Source of the DNA: Pseudomonas fluorescens
Lineage (GTDB): Bacteria > Pseudomonadota > Gammaproteobacteria > Pseudomonadales > Pseudomonadaceae
Assembly (NCBI RefSeq): GCF_902497745.1
Contig: NZ_CABVHJ010000031.1
Span: 1-38,825 of the forward strand
DNA length: 38,825 nucleotides
Direction of reading: 5' to 3'
Positions 16,853-25,085 of this stretch are shown here, in pieces. Position numbers and translations under genes: made by a program. The notes beneath the pieces were generated by a model. That model was not told the DNA's origin. It worked only from the letters and a program-made list of their open reading frames with translations, and did no database searches. Numbering within the stretch: position 1 is the stretch's first letter; every line of letters begins with the position of its first letter.

Positions 16853-17344
16853 ATGGGAAATACAATCCACCTCTGGCTGGCAGACAGCGGCGGCACGCCG
16901 ATCAAAGGTTCATCGACCGTAGAGGGGCGGGTGGGCAGTATCGAGTTAATTTCTCAGGATCACAGCTTGTTCCTTCCCACCGACGACCACACCGGCAAGG
17001 TAACAGGTACTCGCAGACATGAGCCGTTCGCGTTCACCAAGAAAATCGATGCCTCCAGCCCCTACCTGTACAAGGCGGTGACCAGTGGGCAGACCTTAAA
17101 GAGCGCCGAGTTCAAGTGGTACTGCGTAAATGAGGCCGGCAACGAAGCCGAGTACTTCATTACCAAACTGGAAGACGTCAAAGTCGTGAAAGTTGCGTCG
17201 AAAATGCACGACATCAAAGACCCAGACAACAAGATGCAAACCTATCTCGAACACGTTGAGTTGAGCTACGAGAATATCCTCTGGACCTTTGTGGAAGGCA
17301 AAATCGAACATGAGGATTCCTGGAGTCAACGCACCAAACTCTGA
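16853..17344 (+). CDS. hcp: Hcp family T6SS tube protein
   Basis: The 163-residue product has Hcp family features: NTIHLWLADSGGTPIKGSS at the start, a GRVGSIELISQDHSLFLPTD loop, RRHEPFAFTKKIDASSPYLY, and a C-terminal block LEHVELSYENILWTFVEGKI. Hcp hexamers stack into the secreted inner tube, and some effectors load inside them. AAAGGAG precedes the ATG, and a strong hairpin follows the stop, fitting very high expression of this gene relative to its neighbours. No toxin extension is present. Confidence 0.96.
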   Translation: MGNTIHLWLADSGGTPIKGSSTVEGRVGSIELISQDHSLFLPTDDHTGKVTGTRRHEPFAFTKKIDASSPYLYKAVTSGQTLKSAEFKWYCVNEAGNEAEYFITKLEDVKVVKVASKMHDIKDPDNKMQTYLEHVELSYENILWTFVEGKIEHEDSWSQRTKL

Positions 17345-17350
17345 CGCAAT

Positions 17351-17382
17351 AAACCCGTAGACGGTCGTCCGTCTGCGGGTTT
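17351..17382 (+). terminator. Strong hairpin between hcp and clpV (attenuator or mRNA stabiliser)
   Basis: A 14-bp stem (AAACCCG-TAGACGG with CCGTCTG-CGGGTTT, one T-G pair) closes a TCGT loop six bases after the hcp stop. There is no long T tract after it (TTT then GCGG), so partial termination or protection of the hcp mRNA 3' end is more likely than full stop of an operon that continues for 20 kb. Confidence 0.75.
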
Positions 17383-17498
17383 GCGGTGTGCTGGGTTGAG
17401 CGTCCGTGCGCGGGCGTTCAGCCAAACACATCGAGTTGCACGCTCTCTGCACTTTCCGTTGGCGATACGCCAAATCTACAGAGTAAGGATGTCGTTCC

Positions 17499-20147
17499 AT
17501 GGAACAGAACCCCAACCGTTTGCTTCGCCGTCTCAACCCTTATTGTGCCAAGGCACTGAGCGCGGCGGCATCCTTGTGCCAGAGTCGTGCCCATGGAGTG
17601 ATCAGCATTGAGCACTGGTTGCTCAAGTTGCTGGAGCAGGGCGAGGGTGATCTGGCGCTTATCGCACGCCGCTACGAATGGGACCTGGATACGATTTGGC
17701 GCGGACTGCTCGAGCATTTGGACACGTTGCCGCGTAGTGTGCAAAGCAAGCCTCAGTTGTGTGGCAAGTTGCAGCAACTGATCAAGAACGCCTGGCTGCA
17801 GGCGTCGCTGGATGCCAACAACGACTCCCTGCGGTCGGCCCACCTGCTCGGCGCACTGTTGGAAACACCCAGCCTGCTTGCGTGCGAAGCCGCCTGGCAG
17901 TTACTCAGTCTCAGCGAGGCAGAGTTACAACGTTTGTTCGTGCTGCTCGATCAACGCTCCGAAGAGCGGCCACACAGACAGCAGGAAGCTGCGCTGGAGA
18001 TCATCAAGGCCCCGGTTCCATACCAAACTGACCCATCAGACGCCTTACAAGTCGTTCTGGACAAGTTTACCCATGACCTCACCGCCAAAGCACAGGCAGG
18101 GCAGATCGACCCGGTATTCGGTCGGGACGATGAAATCCGTCAGGTCATCGACATCCTCAGTCGTCGACGCAAAAACAACCCGATTCTGGTCGGTGAACCT
18201 GGGGTCGGCAAAACCGCCTTGGTCGAAGGTCTGGCGTTACGCGTCGCCGAGGGTAATGTTCCCGACAGTCTCAAGTCGGTCAGTGTACGCACCCTCGATC
18301 TGGGGCTATTGCAAGCCGGTGCCGGGGTCAAAGGTGAGTTTGAGCAGCGCCTGAAAAACGTCATCGACGCCGTGCAGCAATCGGCCAACCCGGTGCTGCT
18401 GTTTATCGACGAAGCCCACACCTTGATCGGCGCCGGAAACCAGGCCGGCGGTGCTGACGCGGCAAACTTGCTCAAGCCTGCCTTGGCGCGTGGCGAGTTG
18501 CGGACCATCGCTGCCACCACCTGGAGCGAATACAAACAGTATTTTGAACGCGATGCCGCCCTGGAGCGACGCTTCCAGATGGTCAAAGTCGATGAGCCAG
18601 ATGACGCCAATGCCTGTCTGATGCTGCGTGGACTCAAGGCACGTTATGCCAGCCACCACGGCGTACACATTCAGGATGCCGCGGTACAGGCAGCGGTCAC
18701 CCTCTCGCGCCGCTATCTAACGGGCCGCCAATTGCCGGATAAAGCCGTCGACCTGCTCGACACCGCCAGCGCACGGGTGCGTATGAGCCTCGACTGCGAA
18801 CCCCAACCGCTGGTTCGTCTCAAGGCCCGGCAGACGGCTCTGGAGTTGGAACGTTGTGCGTTGGAAGAAGATCAGCAACTGAGCGGCAGCGCCGCTGGCG
18901 AGCGCTTGGCGATCATCGCCGCACAGCATGCTGATCTGCACCGCGAGCAATTGGAGCTTGAAGAGCAATACCGACATGAACTCGACCTGACCCAGCGACT
19001 GCTCGATGCCCGCCAGGCCGAACCGCCACAGATGTCCACCTGCCTGCAACTGCAACAACAACTGAGTGATGCCCAGAACAATCAGCCATTGCTGTCCCTG
19101 GACGTCAACGCCCGCAGCGTCGCCGAAGTGATCGCCGACTGGACCGGTGTGCCCCTGGGCAGTTTGCTCAAAGACGAGCACGCCAACCTGCTGGAACTGG
19201 AACAACAACTGGGTGCGCAGGTGATCGGCCAGGATCACGCCCTTGGCGCCTTGGCCCAGCGCCTGCGTGCCGCCAAGACCGGCCTGACAGACGAGAAAGC
19301 GCCACTGGGCGTGTTCCTGCTGGTAGGCACCAGCGGCGTCGGCAAGACCGAAACCGCTCTGGCCTTGGCCGACAAACTGTTTGGTGGTGAAAAATCGCTG
19401 ATCACCATCAACCTCTCGGAATACCAGGAAGCCCACACAGTCAGCCAACTCAAAGGCTCGCCGCCTGGCTACGTAGGCTACGGTCAGGGCGGTGTGCTCA
19501 CCGAAGCTGTGCGTCAACGCCCCTACAGCGTGGTGCTGCTCGACGAAGTAGAGAAAGCGCACCGCGATGTTCTCAACCTGTTTTACCAAGTCTTCGACCG
19601 TGGCTGCATGCGTGACGGTGAAGGGCGGGAAATCGACTTTCGCAACACCGTCATTCTCATGACCTCCAACCTCGGCAGTGATGAACTGCAAGCTTGCCTG
19701 CAAGAGTTCCCGGGCGCGTCGGACAGCACCCTGCACGAGTTGCTGCACCCGATCCTGCGGGAACACTTCCAGCCCGCTTTGCTGGCACGTTTCCAGACCC
19801 TGATTTATCGCCCTCTGCAAGCCGACGCCCTCAAACGCATCGTCGCGATCAAACTCGCCCAGGTTGCCAAGCGTTTGCAGCGTCACTACGGGCTGGATTG
19901 TCAGATCGACGCTGGGCTCAACGAGGCGCTGGTCGCCGCCTGTCTACTGCCTGATACGGGGGCGCGCAACATCGACAGCCTGCTTAATCAACAAATCCTG
20001 CCGGTGCTCAGCCAGCAGCTACTGCAACGCCAGGCCGCCCGGCAGAAAACCCACGGTGTGACCCTGGGCTACAACGACGAGGAAGGCATCCTCCTGCATT
20101 TCATCGACGCCCAAGACGCGACAATGTCCGCCGTCATGGAGGCCTGA
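17499..20147 (+). CDS. clpV: T6SS ATPase TssH (ClpV)
   Basis: The 882-residue AAA+ protein has the ClpV/ClpB layout: an N-domain with LLRRLNPYCAKALSAAASLC and HGVISIEHWLLKLLEQ; a first nucleotide-binding domain with Walker A GEPGVGKT (about 232-239) and Walker B LLFIDEAH (about 300); a middle coiled coil (about 430-530); and a second domain with Walker A GTSGVGKT (about 610-617) and Walker B VVLLDEVEKAH (about 677). It disassembles contracted TssBC sheaths for reuse. The 153-base gap after hcp holds only the hairpin. Its stop overlaps the vgrG start. Confidence 0.97.
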   Translation: MEQNPNRLLRRLNPYCAKALSAAASLCQSRAHGVISIEHWLLKLLEQGEGDLALIARRYEWDLDTIWRGLLEHLDTLPRSVQSKPQLCGKLQQLIKNAWLQASLDANNDSLRSAHLLGALLETPSLLACEAAWQLLSLSEAELQRLFVLLDQRSEERPHRQQEAALEIIKAPVPYQTDPSDALQVVLDKFTHDLTAKAQAGQIDPVFGRDDEIRQVIDILSRRRKNNPILVGEPGVGKTALVEGLALRVAEGNVPDSLKSVSVRTLDLGLLQAGAGVKGEFEQRLKNVIDAVQQSANPVLLFIDEAHTLIGAGNQAGGADAANLLKPALARGELRTIAATTWSEYKQYFERDAALERRFQMVKVDEPDDANACLMLRGLKARYASHHGVHIQDAAVQAAVTLSRRYLTGRQLPDKAVDLLDTASARVRMSLDCEPQPLVRLKARQTALELERCALEEDQQLSGSAAGERLAIIAAQHADLHREQLELEEQYRHELDLTQRLLDARQAEPPQMSTCLQLQQQLSDAQNNQPLLSLDVNARSVAEVIADWTGVPLGSLLKDEHANLLELEQQLGAQVIGQDHALGALAQRLRAAKTGLTDEKAPLGVFLLVGTSGVGKTETALALADKLFGGEKSLITINLSEYQEAHTVSQLKGSPPGYVGYGQGGVLTEAVRQRPYSVVLLDEVEKAHRDVLNLFYQVFDRGCMRDGEGREIDFRNTVILMTSNLGSDELQACLQEFPGASDSTLHELLHPILREHFQPALLARFQTLIYRPLQADALKRIVAIKLAQVAKRLQRHYGLDCQIDAGLNEALVAACLLPDTGARNIDSLLNQQILPVLSQQLLQRQAARQKTHGVTLGYNDEEGILLHFIDAQDATMSAVMEA

Positions 20148-22510
20148 TGGGTACCTTCTTCGACCACCAGCGATACACGCTTAGTGTTCGCGACGTTGAC
20201 GCGCCGCTCGACGTTCTGACCTTTCAGGGCGCCGAGGGCCTGAGCCAGACGTTCAACTACCGCATCGAGTTCACTTGCATCGACGGCGACATCGGTGCTG
20301 AAAAAATGCTCGGTCAAGACGCCAGTTTTAGCTTGTATGGCGCACCACAACAGCGGTTCATCGCCGGCCTTAATGTGCCGCCGGTTAAACCGCTACGCGT
20401 ACTGCATGGGGTTGTCACCGGGTTCAAACGCCTGTCCAGTTCGATCGATGAAACCCGCTACGAACTCACCCTTGAACCACGCCTGGCGTTGCTCGACCGG
20501 GGCCGACAGTCGCGCATCTACCAGCACCAATCGGTGCCCGAGATCGTCGACAGCATTCTGCGTAGCCGCCACGATTTTGAAGGGCAGGACTTTGTCTTCA
20601 CCCTGCAACGCGACTACCCCAAGCGCGAACAGGTCATGCAGTACGGCGAAAGCGATTTGGCTTTTATCTCCCGCCTGCTGGCCGAGGTCGGCATCTGGTA
20701 CCGCTTTACCCGCGACGAACGCCTGAGTCTCGAGGTAGTGGAATTTCACGACCACCAGCGCTACTACCAGTTCGACGTTGAGCTGCCATACCAGCCGCAG
20801 TCCGGGCTGAGCAGCAGCGGGCAAGACGGCGTGTGGGCCTTGCAATCCAGCCATCAGGTGGTCGAGCAGCAAGTCAACTTCCGGGCCTATAACCACCGTG
20901 CAGCCAACGCTTACCTGGACGGCACTGTTGACCAGACCCGTGGCGCGAGCGGCACCTACGGTGAGGCCTATCACTACGCCGAACCCTACACCGCCCTCGG
21001 CGACGCCTTTGACCAGCACGACGACCTGCAAAGCGAAAGCGGCTATTTTTACGCCCGCCTGTGCCATGAACGTTATCTCAATGGCCAGACCCAATTGAAC
21101 GGGATCAGTAGCAGCGCCACCCTGGCCCCCGGCCAAGTGCTCACTATCAGCGGTGGCGCCCCCCAGGCCTTCATCCCCCGTTCGGTGATCACCCACGTGA
21201 CCACCCACGGCGCCCGTGGCCGTCACTTCGAAGTCAGCTTTCAGGCCATTCCCTACTCGGAAAGCGTGTGTTTTCGACCGCCGTTGCAAAACAAACCGCA
21301 AATCTCCGGCACCGTACCGGCGCGCGTCACCAGTCCGCAGGCACACGATCCTTATGGTCACATCGACATTGAGGGGCGTTACAAAGTCAACTTCCTGTTC
21401 GACCGCGACAGCTGGAAGCCCGGTCAAGAAAGCCTGTGGCTACGCCTGGCTCGACCCTATGCGGGCGACACCCACGGCCTGCACTTGCCGTTGATTCCCG
21501 GTACCGAAGTGGCAGTAGCCTTTGAACAAGGCGACCCGGACCGCCCCTACATCGCCCACGCCCTGCACGACAGCCAGCGCCCCGACCACGTGACCTTGCG
21601 CAACTACAAACGCAATGTGCTGCGCACCCCGGCCAACAACAAACTGCGCATGGACGACACGCGGGGCCAGGAGCACGTCAAGCTCAGTACAGAGCACAGT
21701 GGCAAGAGCCAGCTCAACCTGGGGCATATTGTCGATGGCCAGCGCCAGCCGCGAGGCCAGGGTGTCGAGTTGCGCAGCGATGGGCATGCCGCTATTCGGG
21801 CTGGCAGTGGCGTTTTTATCAGTGCGGATGCGCAGCCCGGTGCTCAGGGGCAGATGCTGGAAATGAGCGACGCCCTGCGCCGCTTGCAACAGGCTGGCGA
21901 TCAGTTGGAAGGGCTATCGGTCGATGCCCAATCTTCAAATGCCGATCCGGCAGATGTGCAGGCGCAACTGGCGTTTATGCGTGACCAGATCGATCAACTC
22001 AAGGCCTCGATTGTATTGCTTAGCGCCCCCCAGGGCATCGCCCTGACCAGCGGCCAACACCTGCAACTAGCAGCAAAGAACAACCTGATGATCAATGCCG
22101 GTGGCGAGGCTGATATCAGCGTGGTCAAGCGGCTGTTCATGGGCGTGGGCCAGGGATTAAGCCTGTTTGTGCGCAAACTGGGCATCAAGTTGATCGCCAA
22201 CCAGGGGCCGGTGAGTGTCCAGGCACAAAACGACACGCTGGAACTGATGGCCCGCCATGGCTTGGAGATCCTCAGTACCGAAGATGAAATCCGCATCGTC
22301 GCGAAAAAGAAAATCACCCTGAATGCCGGGGGCAGTTACATCACCCTCGACGCGTGCCGTATCGAGTCTGGCACCCAGGGGGATTACAACGTCAAGTCTG
22401 CACACTTCGATTATCTGGGACCAGCACAACAAGTACTGGATATGCCACAGCCACCTCAATTAACCGAGCATAAATCTAAGTCTCTAGGACTTATGGATTT
22501 CTCTGGCTGA
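20147..22510 (+). CDS. vgrG: T6SS spike protein VgrG (TssI) with DUF2345-type extension
   Basis: The 787-residue protein has the gp27-like region (DHQRYTLSVRDVDAPLDVLT, RVLHGVVTGFKRLS, YPKREQVMQYGESDLAFISR, LLAEVGIWYRFT), the gp5-like OB fold (DPYGHIDIEGRYKVNFLFDR, SLWLRLARPYAGDTHGLHLP, GTEVAVAFEQGDPDRPYI), the beta-helix region and a C-terminal DUF2345-like repeat part (KKKITLNAGGSYITLDACRI). No separate catalytic domain is fused, so the neighbouring effector is the likely cargo. The C-terminal tail after residue about 760 (QVLDMPQPPQ...) may be the docking surface. It begins inside the clpV stop codon. Confidence 0.97.
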   Translation: MGTFFDHQRYTLSVRDVDAPLDVLTFQGAEGLSQTFNYRIEFTCIDGDIGAEKMLGQDASFSLYGAPQQRFIAGLNVPPVKPLRVLHGVVTGFKRLSSSIDETRYELTLEPRLALLDRGRQSRIYQHQSVPEIVDSILRSRHDFEGQDFVFTLQRDYPKREQVMQYGESDLAFISRLLAEVGIWYRFTRDERLSLEVVEFHDHQRYYQFDVELPYQPQSGLSSSGQDGVWALQSSHQVVEQQVNFRAYNHRAANAYLDGTVDQTRGASGTYGEAYHYAEPYTALGDAFDQHDDLQSESGYFYARLCHERYLNGQTQLNGISSSATLAPGQVLTISGGAPQAFIPRSVITHVTTHGARGRHFEVSFQAIPYSESVCFRPPLQNKPQISGTVPARVTSPQAHDPYGHIDIEGRYKVNFLFDRDSWKPGQESLWLRLARPYAGDTHGLHLPLIPGTEVAVAFEQGDPDRPYIAHALHDSQRPDHVTLRNYKRNVLRTPANNKLRMDDTRGQEHVKLSTEHSGKSQLNLGHIVDGQRQPRGQGVELRSDGHAAIRAGSGVFISADAQPGAQGQMLEMSDALRRLQQAGDQLEGLSVDAQSSNADPADVQAQLAFMRDQIDQLKASIVLLSAPQGIALTSGQHLQLAAKNNLMINAGGEADISVVKRLFMGVGQGLSLFVRKLGIKLIANQGPVSVQAQNDTLELMARHGLEILSTEDEIRIVAKKKITLNAGGSYITLDACRIESGTQGDYNVKSAHFDYLGPAQQVLDMPQPPQLTEHKSKSLGLMDFSG

Positions 22511-22541
22511 TCCCTTTGTAAAACCAGGAGTGCATTTCCCC

Positions 22542-22610
22542 ATGACCCGCTTGTTCTCTCAGTTTTTTAATCTCTTCAGCAGTGACCGAGGGGCACCGAC
22601 TTATGTCTGA
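22542..22610 (+). CDS. Possible 22-codon leader ORF translationally linked to the effector
   Basis: ATG at 22542 opens MTRLFSQFFNLFSSDRGAPT plus two residues, and its TGA (22608-22610) overlaps the effector ATG at 22603. CAGGAG lies 12 or so bases upstream. The short amphipathic peptide may couple translation, or it may be the former N-terminus of the effector separated by a one-base indel. Confidence 0.35.
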   Translation: MTRLFSQFFNLFSSDRGAPTYV

Positions 22611-25083
22611 TGTGCCGGAAGCGCTGCAACCGCTGAAAAGCTGGAGTCATCCCTTTAAGGATACAAATAACCCGCTGTTGCAGTTGACTCAATTAGCTAA
22701 GGCGAAGGCGGGCTTCTATCCAATAGGCACCAGTGGTCTATGCCACGGCGGCGTGCATTTCGACAGCGGTACTGCCGGTGCTCTGGATCAATCCAGCGTG
22801 CATTGCTTGGCCGATGGTGAAGTGGTGGCTTATCGCATCGACGAGCACTCGCCGAAGACGACCTATTTCATCGAGACAGGGACCGTGCAAAAGCCCTTCT
22901 CATGTAATTTCGTGCTGGTACGCCACCGTCTTCAGCCACCGAAGATTGAGGGCAGCCCGGACGTGCCGCCCAGCCTGACTTTCTACAGTCTGTACATGCA
23001 CTTGCAGGATTGGGCGGTGTATCACGATGACGTGACTATTGCTCGGCCCGCGTTCTGGCCCGAGGGGGAGACCCGTCGGGTCAAGGCGACAGTGACAGAT
23101 GTACACCCAGGCCATTCTGGACAGCAAGGCTTGAACGTGCGTAACCAAGCGCACCTGGGCAAGGTGATTGGCTTTCTGCAGCGTGGCGCGGAAGTGACCG
23201 TTAGCGGTGACGGTCATTACCGCAAGCTGGAGAACACCAACGGGCCAGACGTTCTAAAAGAGGCTGATGGTTCGTTGCGCGGCTACCTTTCCATCCACTA
23301 TTTAGTGCCCATCGCTGGGGGCGAGTATCGGGTGAATGGCAATCCCTCGCTCCGTGTCCATGCTGAAGCGAGCGTTAGCAGTGCCACTATTACAGAGCTG
23401 CCAAATGGCACAGAAGTGACGATCAGTGGCGAAGGTGAGTGTCGTAAGCTGGTACGAGTAAACCAGTACGTTTACTTCAATTCGCTGGAGGGCGCGCAGG
23501 AACCAATGGCAGATCGTATCGTGGTGCTTGATCAGCCCGTAGCCATCAAGGCGGGTGACTTGATCGGTCACATCGGTGATTACCAAGACAGTGGTGCAGA
23601 GCAGCCCGAGAAGAAGTTGCACGTTGAAGTGTTCAGCGGCGATGACGTGGAAGACTTCATCAAGGACAGCCGTGACTGGGCGCAGCGGCTACCCGCCGAC
23701 AGCAAAACCTGGCTGAAGCTTGCCAAGGGCACTGCTGTGGTGGCGCATCAGGCTTGTTTCAGCGCTACACAGCCGCCCACCTTGAGCGCCGCTCACACGC
23801 CGAGTGCTACTGACCTCTTGGTGCCCAAGAGTTTGCTCGATGGCTTGTCTGCCGAGAGCAAAATCGCTATCCCGGCTACGAGTGAGCGCAAAGCCTGCAA
23901 CTGGTACCGCCTTCAAGGGTTGCTCAATGATGCAGATAACACGCTGCCCGACGGCTGGGTGCGCGAAGAAGTGAGCGTCACGCCTTGGGTCAGTCCCTGG
24001 TCATGGGAGGGCTACGACGTCATCTTCAATTACGACACCCCACGGCAGGCGTTGGCATCTTTTCTTCGCGCTGTTAAGCGCTTCAGTGACGAGCAACTCG
24101 AACGCCATGGCCCCTTGGCCGATGCGTCGGACAAAGGTTCGATGAAGACTCGTCTGTACGACATCATCAAGCGTAACCATGATGGAACCATAACCGCTGA
24201 AGAGCTGAAACACGCGATAGGCATTCCGGCCTACGCACAGTCGCTTTCGCAACTGATCATCTATTACGAAAGCGAGTGGCACCACACGTCGCAGAAGTGG
24301 GATGCGCTGGACGATGTACTGGGCCATAGCGGCTCGACCCCGCACCTGAACTGGGTGGCGGAGAAAGAGCGGATCAAGCAAATCAGTTGGTGGGGTGAAG
24401 TGGCGGAGAAGGTTGGGCTGCCGTTGGATGGGGAGGTGTATCACTTTCATCCGGTGGGGTTAGTGGTGGGAATGTCTACTTTTCGGCGGATGAGTGATTT
24501 GATTGTACGCCAGGGTCAAGTTACTTTCGATGCTGAAGGGAACGATATCCCGAACAGCCCATATTTTAGTCGACGTTTACATTGGCCGGGAGGGGCATCG
24601 GGCGTGACGCTGGGACGCGGTTACGATATGCGCCATAGAACACGCAGTGGGGTATGTGCGGATCTAATTGCGGCTGGTGTGGATGCTGTTTCTGCTGAAA
24701 ATTTCTCTCGTGGTGCTGGTCTATCCGATCAAGTTGCGCGTGATTTCGTGAGTGCGAATAGAGATGGGTTTGGAGAGATTTCAAAGCAAGCACAGCGTAT
24801 CTTGTTTGAAGATATAGTGTATCCACGGTATGTGGTGGCAGCGCAGCAGCGGTACAGTTCTATCGTTACGCCAGGCTCAATAGCATGGGAGGAACTTAAT
24901 GATAGGGTGAGAGATGTAGCAGTTGATCTGACTTATCAGCAGGGTAGTATTTGGGAAAGGCAAATTCCATATGTTTCCGTGAATGATCGGAGTAGGTTTG
25001 CGCAATATATTCAAGATACTCCGGAGCTAGTGCGGTATGAGCTGGGTCGAAATAGAGTACGATACCTGAGGGGTGGAGATTAA
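22603..25083 (+). CDS. T6SS peptidoglycan-hydrolase effector: M23-like domain with inserted SH3-like repeats and pesticin/lysozyme-like C-terminus
   Basis: The start ATG 22603 (826 residues) is preferred because GAGGGG lies ten bases upstream; a GTG at 22582 would add seven residues. Residues about 40-125 look like the first half of an M23/LytM peptidase (HGGVHFD; VHCLADGEVVAY; NFVLVRH; FYSLYMHL). The matching second half (AIKAGDLIGHIGDY; LHVEVF) comes only at about 305-345. Two SH3b-like repeats (LNVRNQAHLGKVIGFLQRGA; SLRVHAEASVSSATITELPN) sit between. An EF-hand-like loop (NHDGTITAEEL) is near 530. The last ~180 residues have GVTLGRGYDMRHR, with the Thr-Asp spacing of pesticin-type lysozymes and a Glu 24 residues before the Thr. 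The overall plan resembles the dual amidase-lysozyme effector TseP of Aeromonas. It would act in the target periplasm. It sits between vgrG and its probable immunity gene. Confidence 0.85.
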   Translation: MSDVPEALQPLKSWSHPFKDTNNPLLQLTQLAKAKAGFYPIGTSGLCHGGVHFDSGTAGALDQSSVHCLADGEVVAYRIDEHSPKTTYFIETGTVQKPFSCNFVLVRHRLQPPKIEGSPDVPPSLTFYSLYMHLQDWAVYHDDVTIARPAFWPEGETRRVKATVTDVHPGHSGQQGLNVRNQAHLGKVIGFLQRGAEVTVSGDGHYRKLENTNGPDVLKEADGSLRGYLSIHYLVPIAGGEYRVNGNPSLRVHAEASVSSATITELPNGTEVTISGEGECRKLVRVNQYVYFNSLEGAQEPMADRIVVLDQPVAIKAGDLIGHIGDYQDSGAEQPEKKLHVEVFSGDDVEDFIKDSRDWAQRLPADSKTWLKLAKGTAVVAHQACFSATQPPTLSAAHTPSATDLLVPKSLLDGLSAESKIAIPATSERKACNWYRLQGLLNDADNTLPDGWVREEVSVTPWVSPWSWEGYDVIFNYDTPRQALASFLRAVKRFSDEQLERHGPLADASDKGSMKTRLYDIIKRNHDGTITAEELKHAIGIPAYAQSLSQLIIYYESEWHHTSQKWDALDDVLGHSGSTPHLNWVAEKERIKQISWWGEVAEKVGLPLDGEVYHFHPVGLVVGMSTFRRMSDLIVRQGQVTFDAEGNDIPNSPYFSRRLHWPGGASGVTLGRGYDMRHRTRSGVCADLIAAGVDAVSAENFSRGAGLSDQVARDFVSANRDGFGEISKQAQRILFEDIVYPRYVVAAQQRYSSIVTPGSIAWEELNDRVRDVAVDLTYQQGSIWERQIPYVSVNDRSRFAQYIQDTPELVRYELGRNRVRYLRGGD

Positions 25084-25085
25084 AG

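Noticed and set aside
18717..19886. 389-codon minus-strand frame within clpV
   Set aside because: It is a shadow of the GC-rich clpV codons; the + strand protein has full AAA+ motifs.
20393..21427. 344-codon minus-strand frame within vgrG
   Set aside because: Shadow frame opposite a clear VgrG coding sequence.
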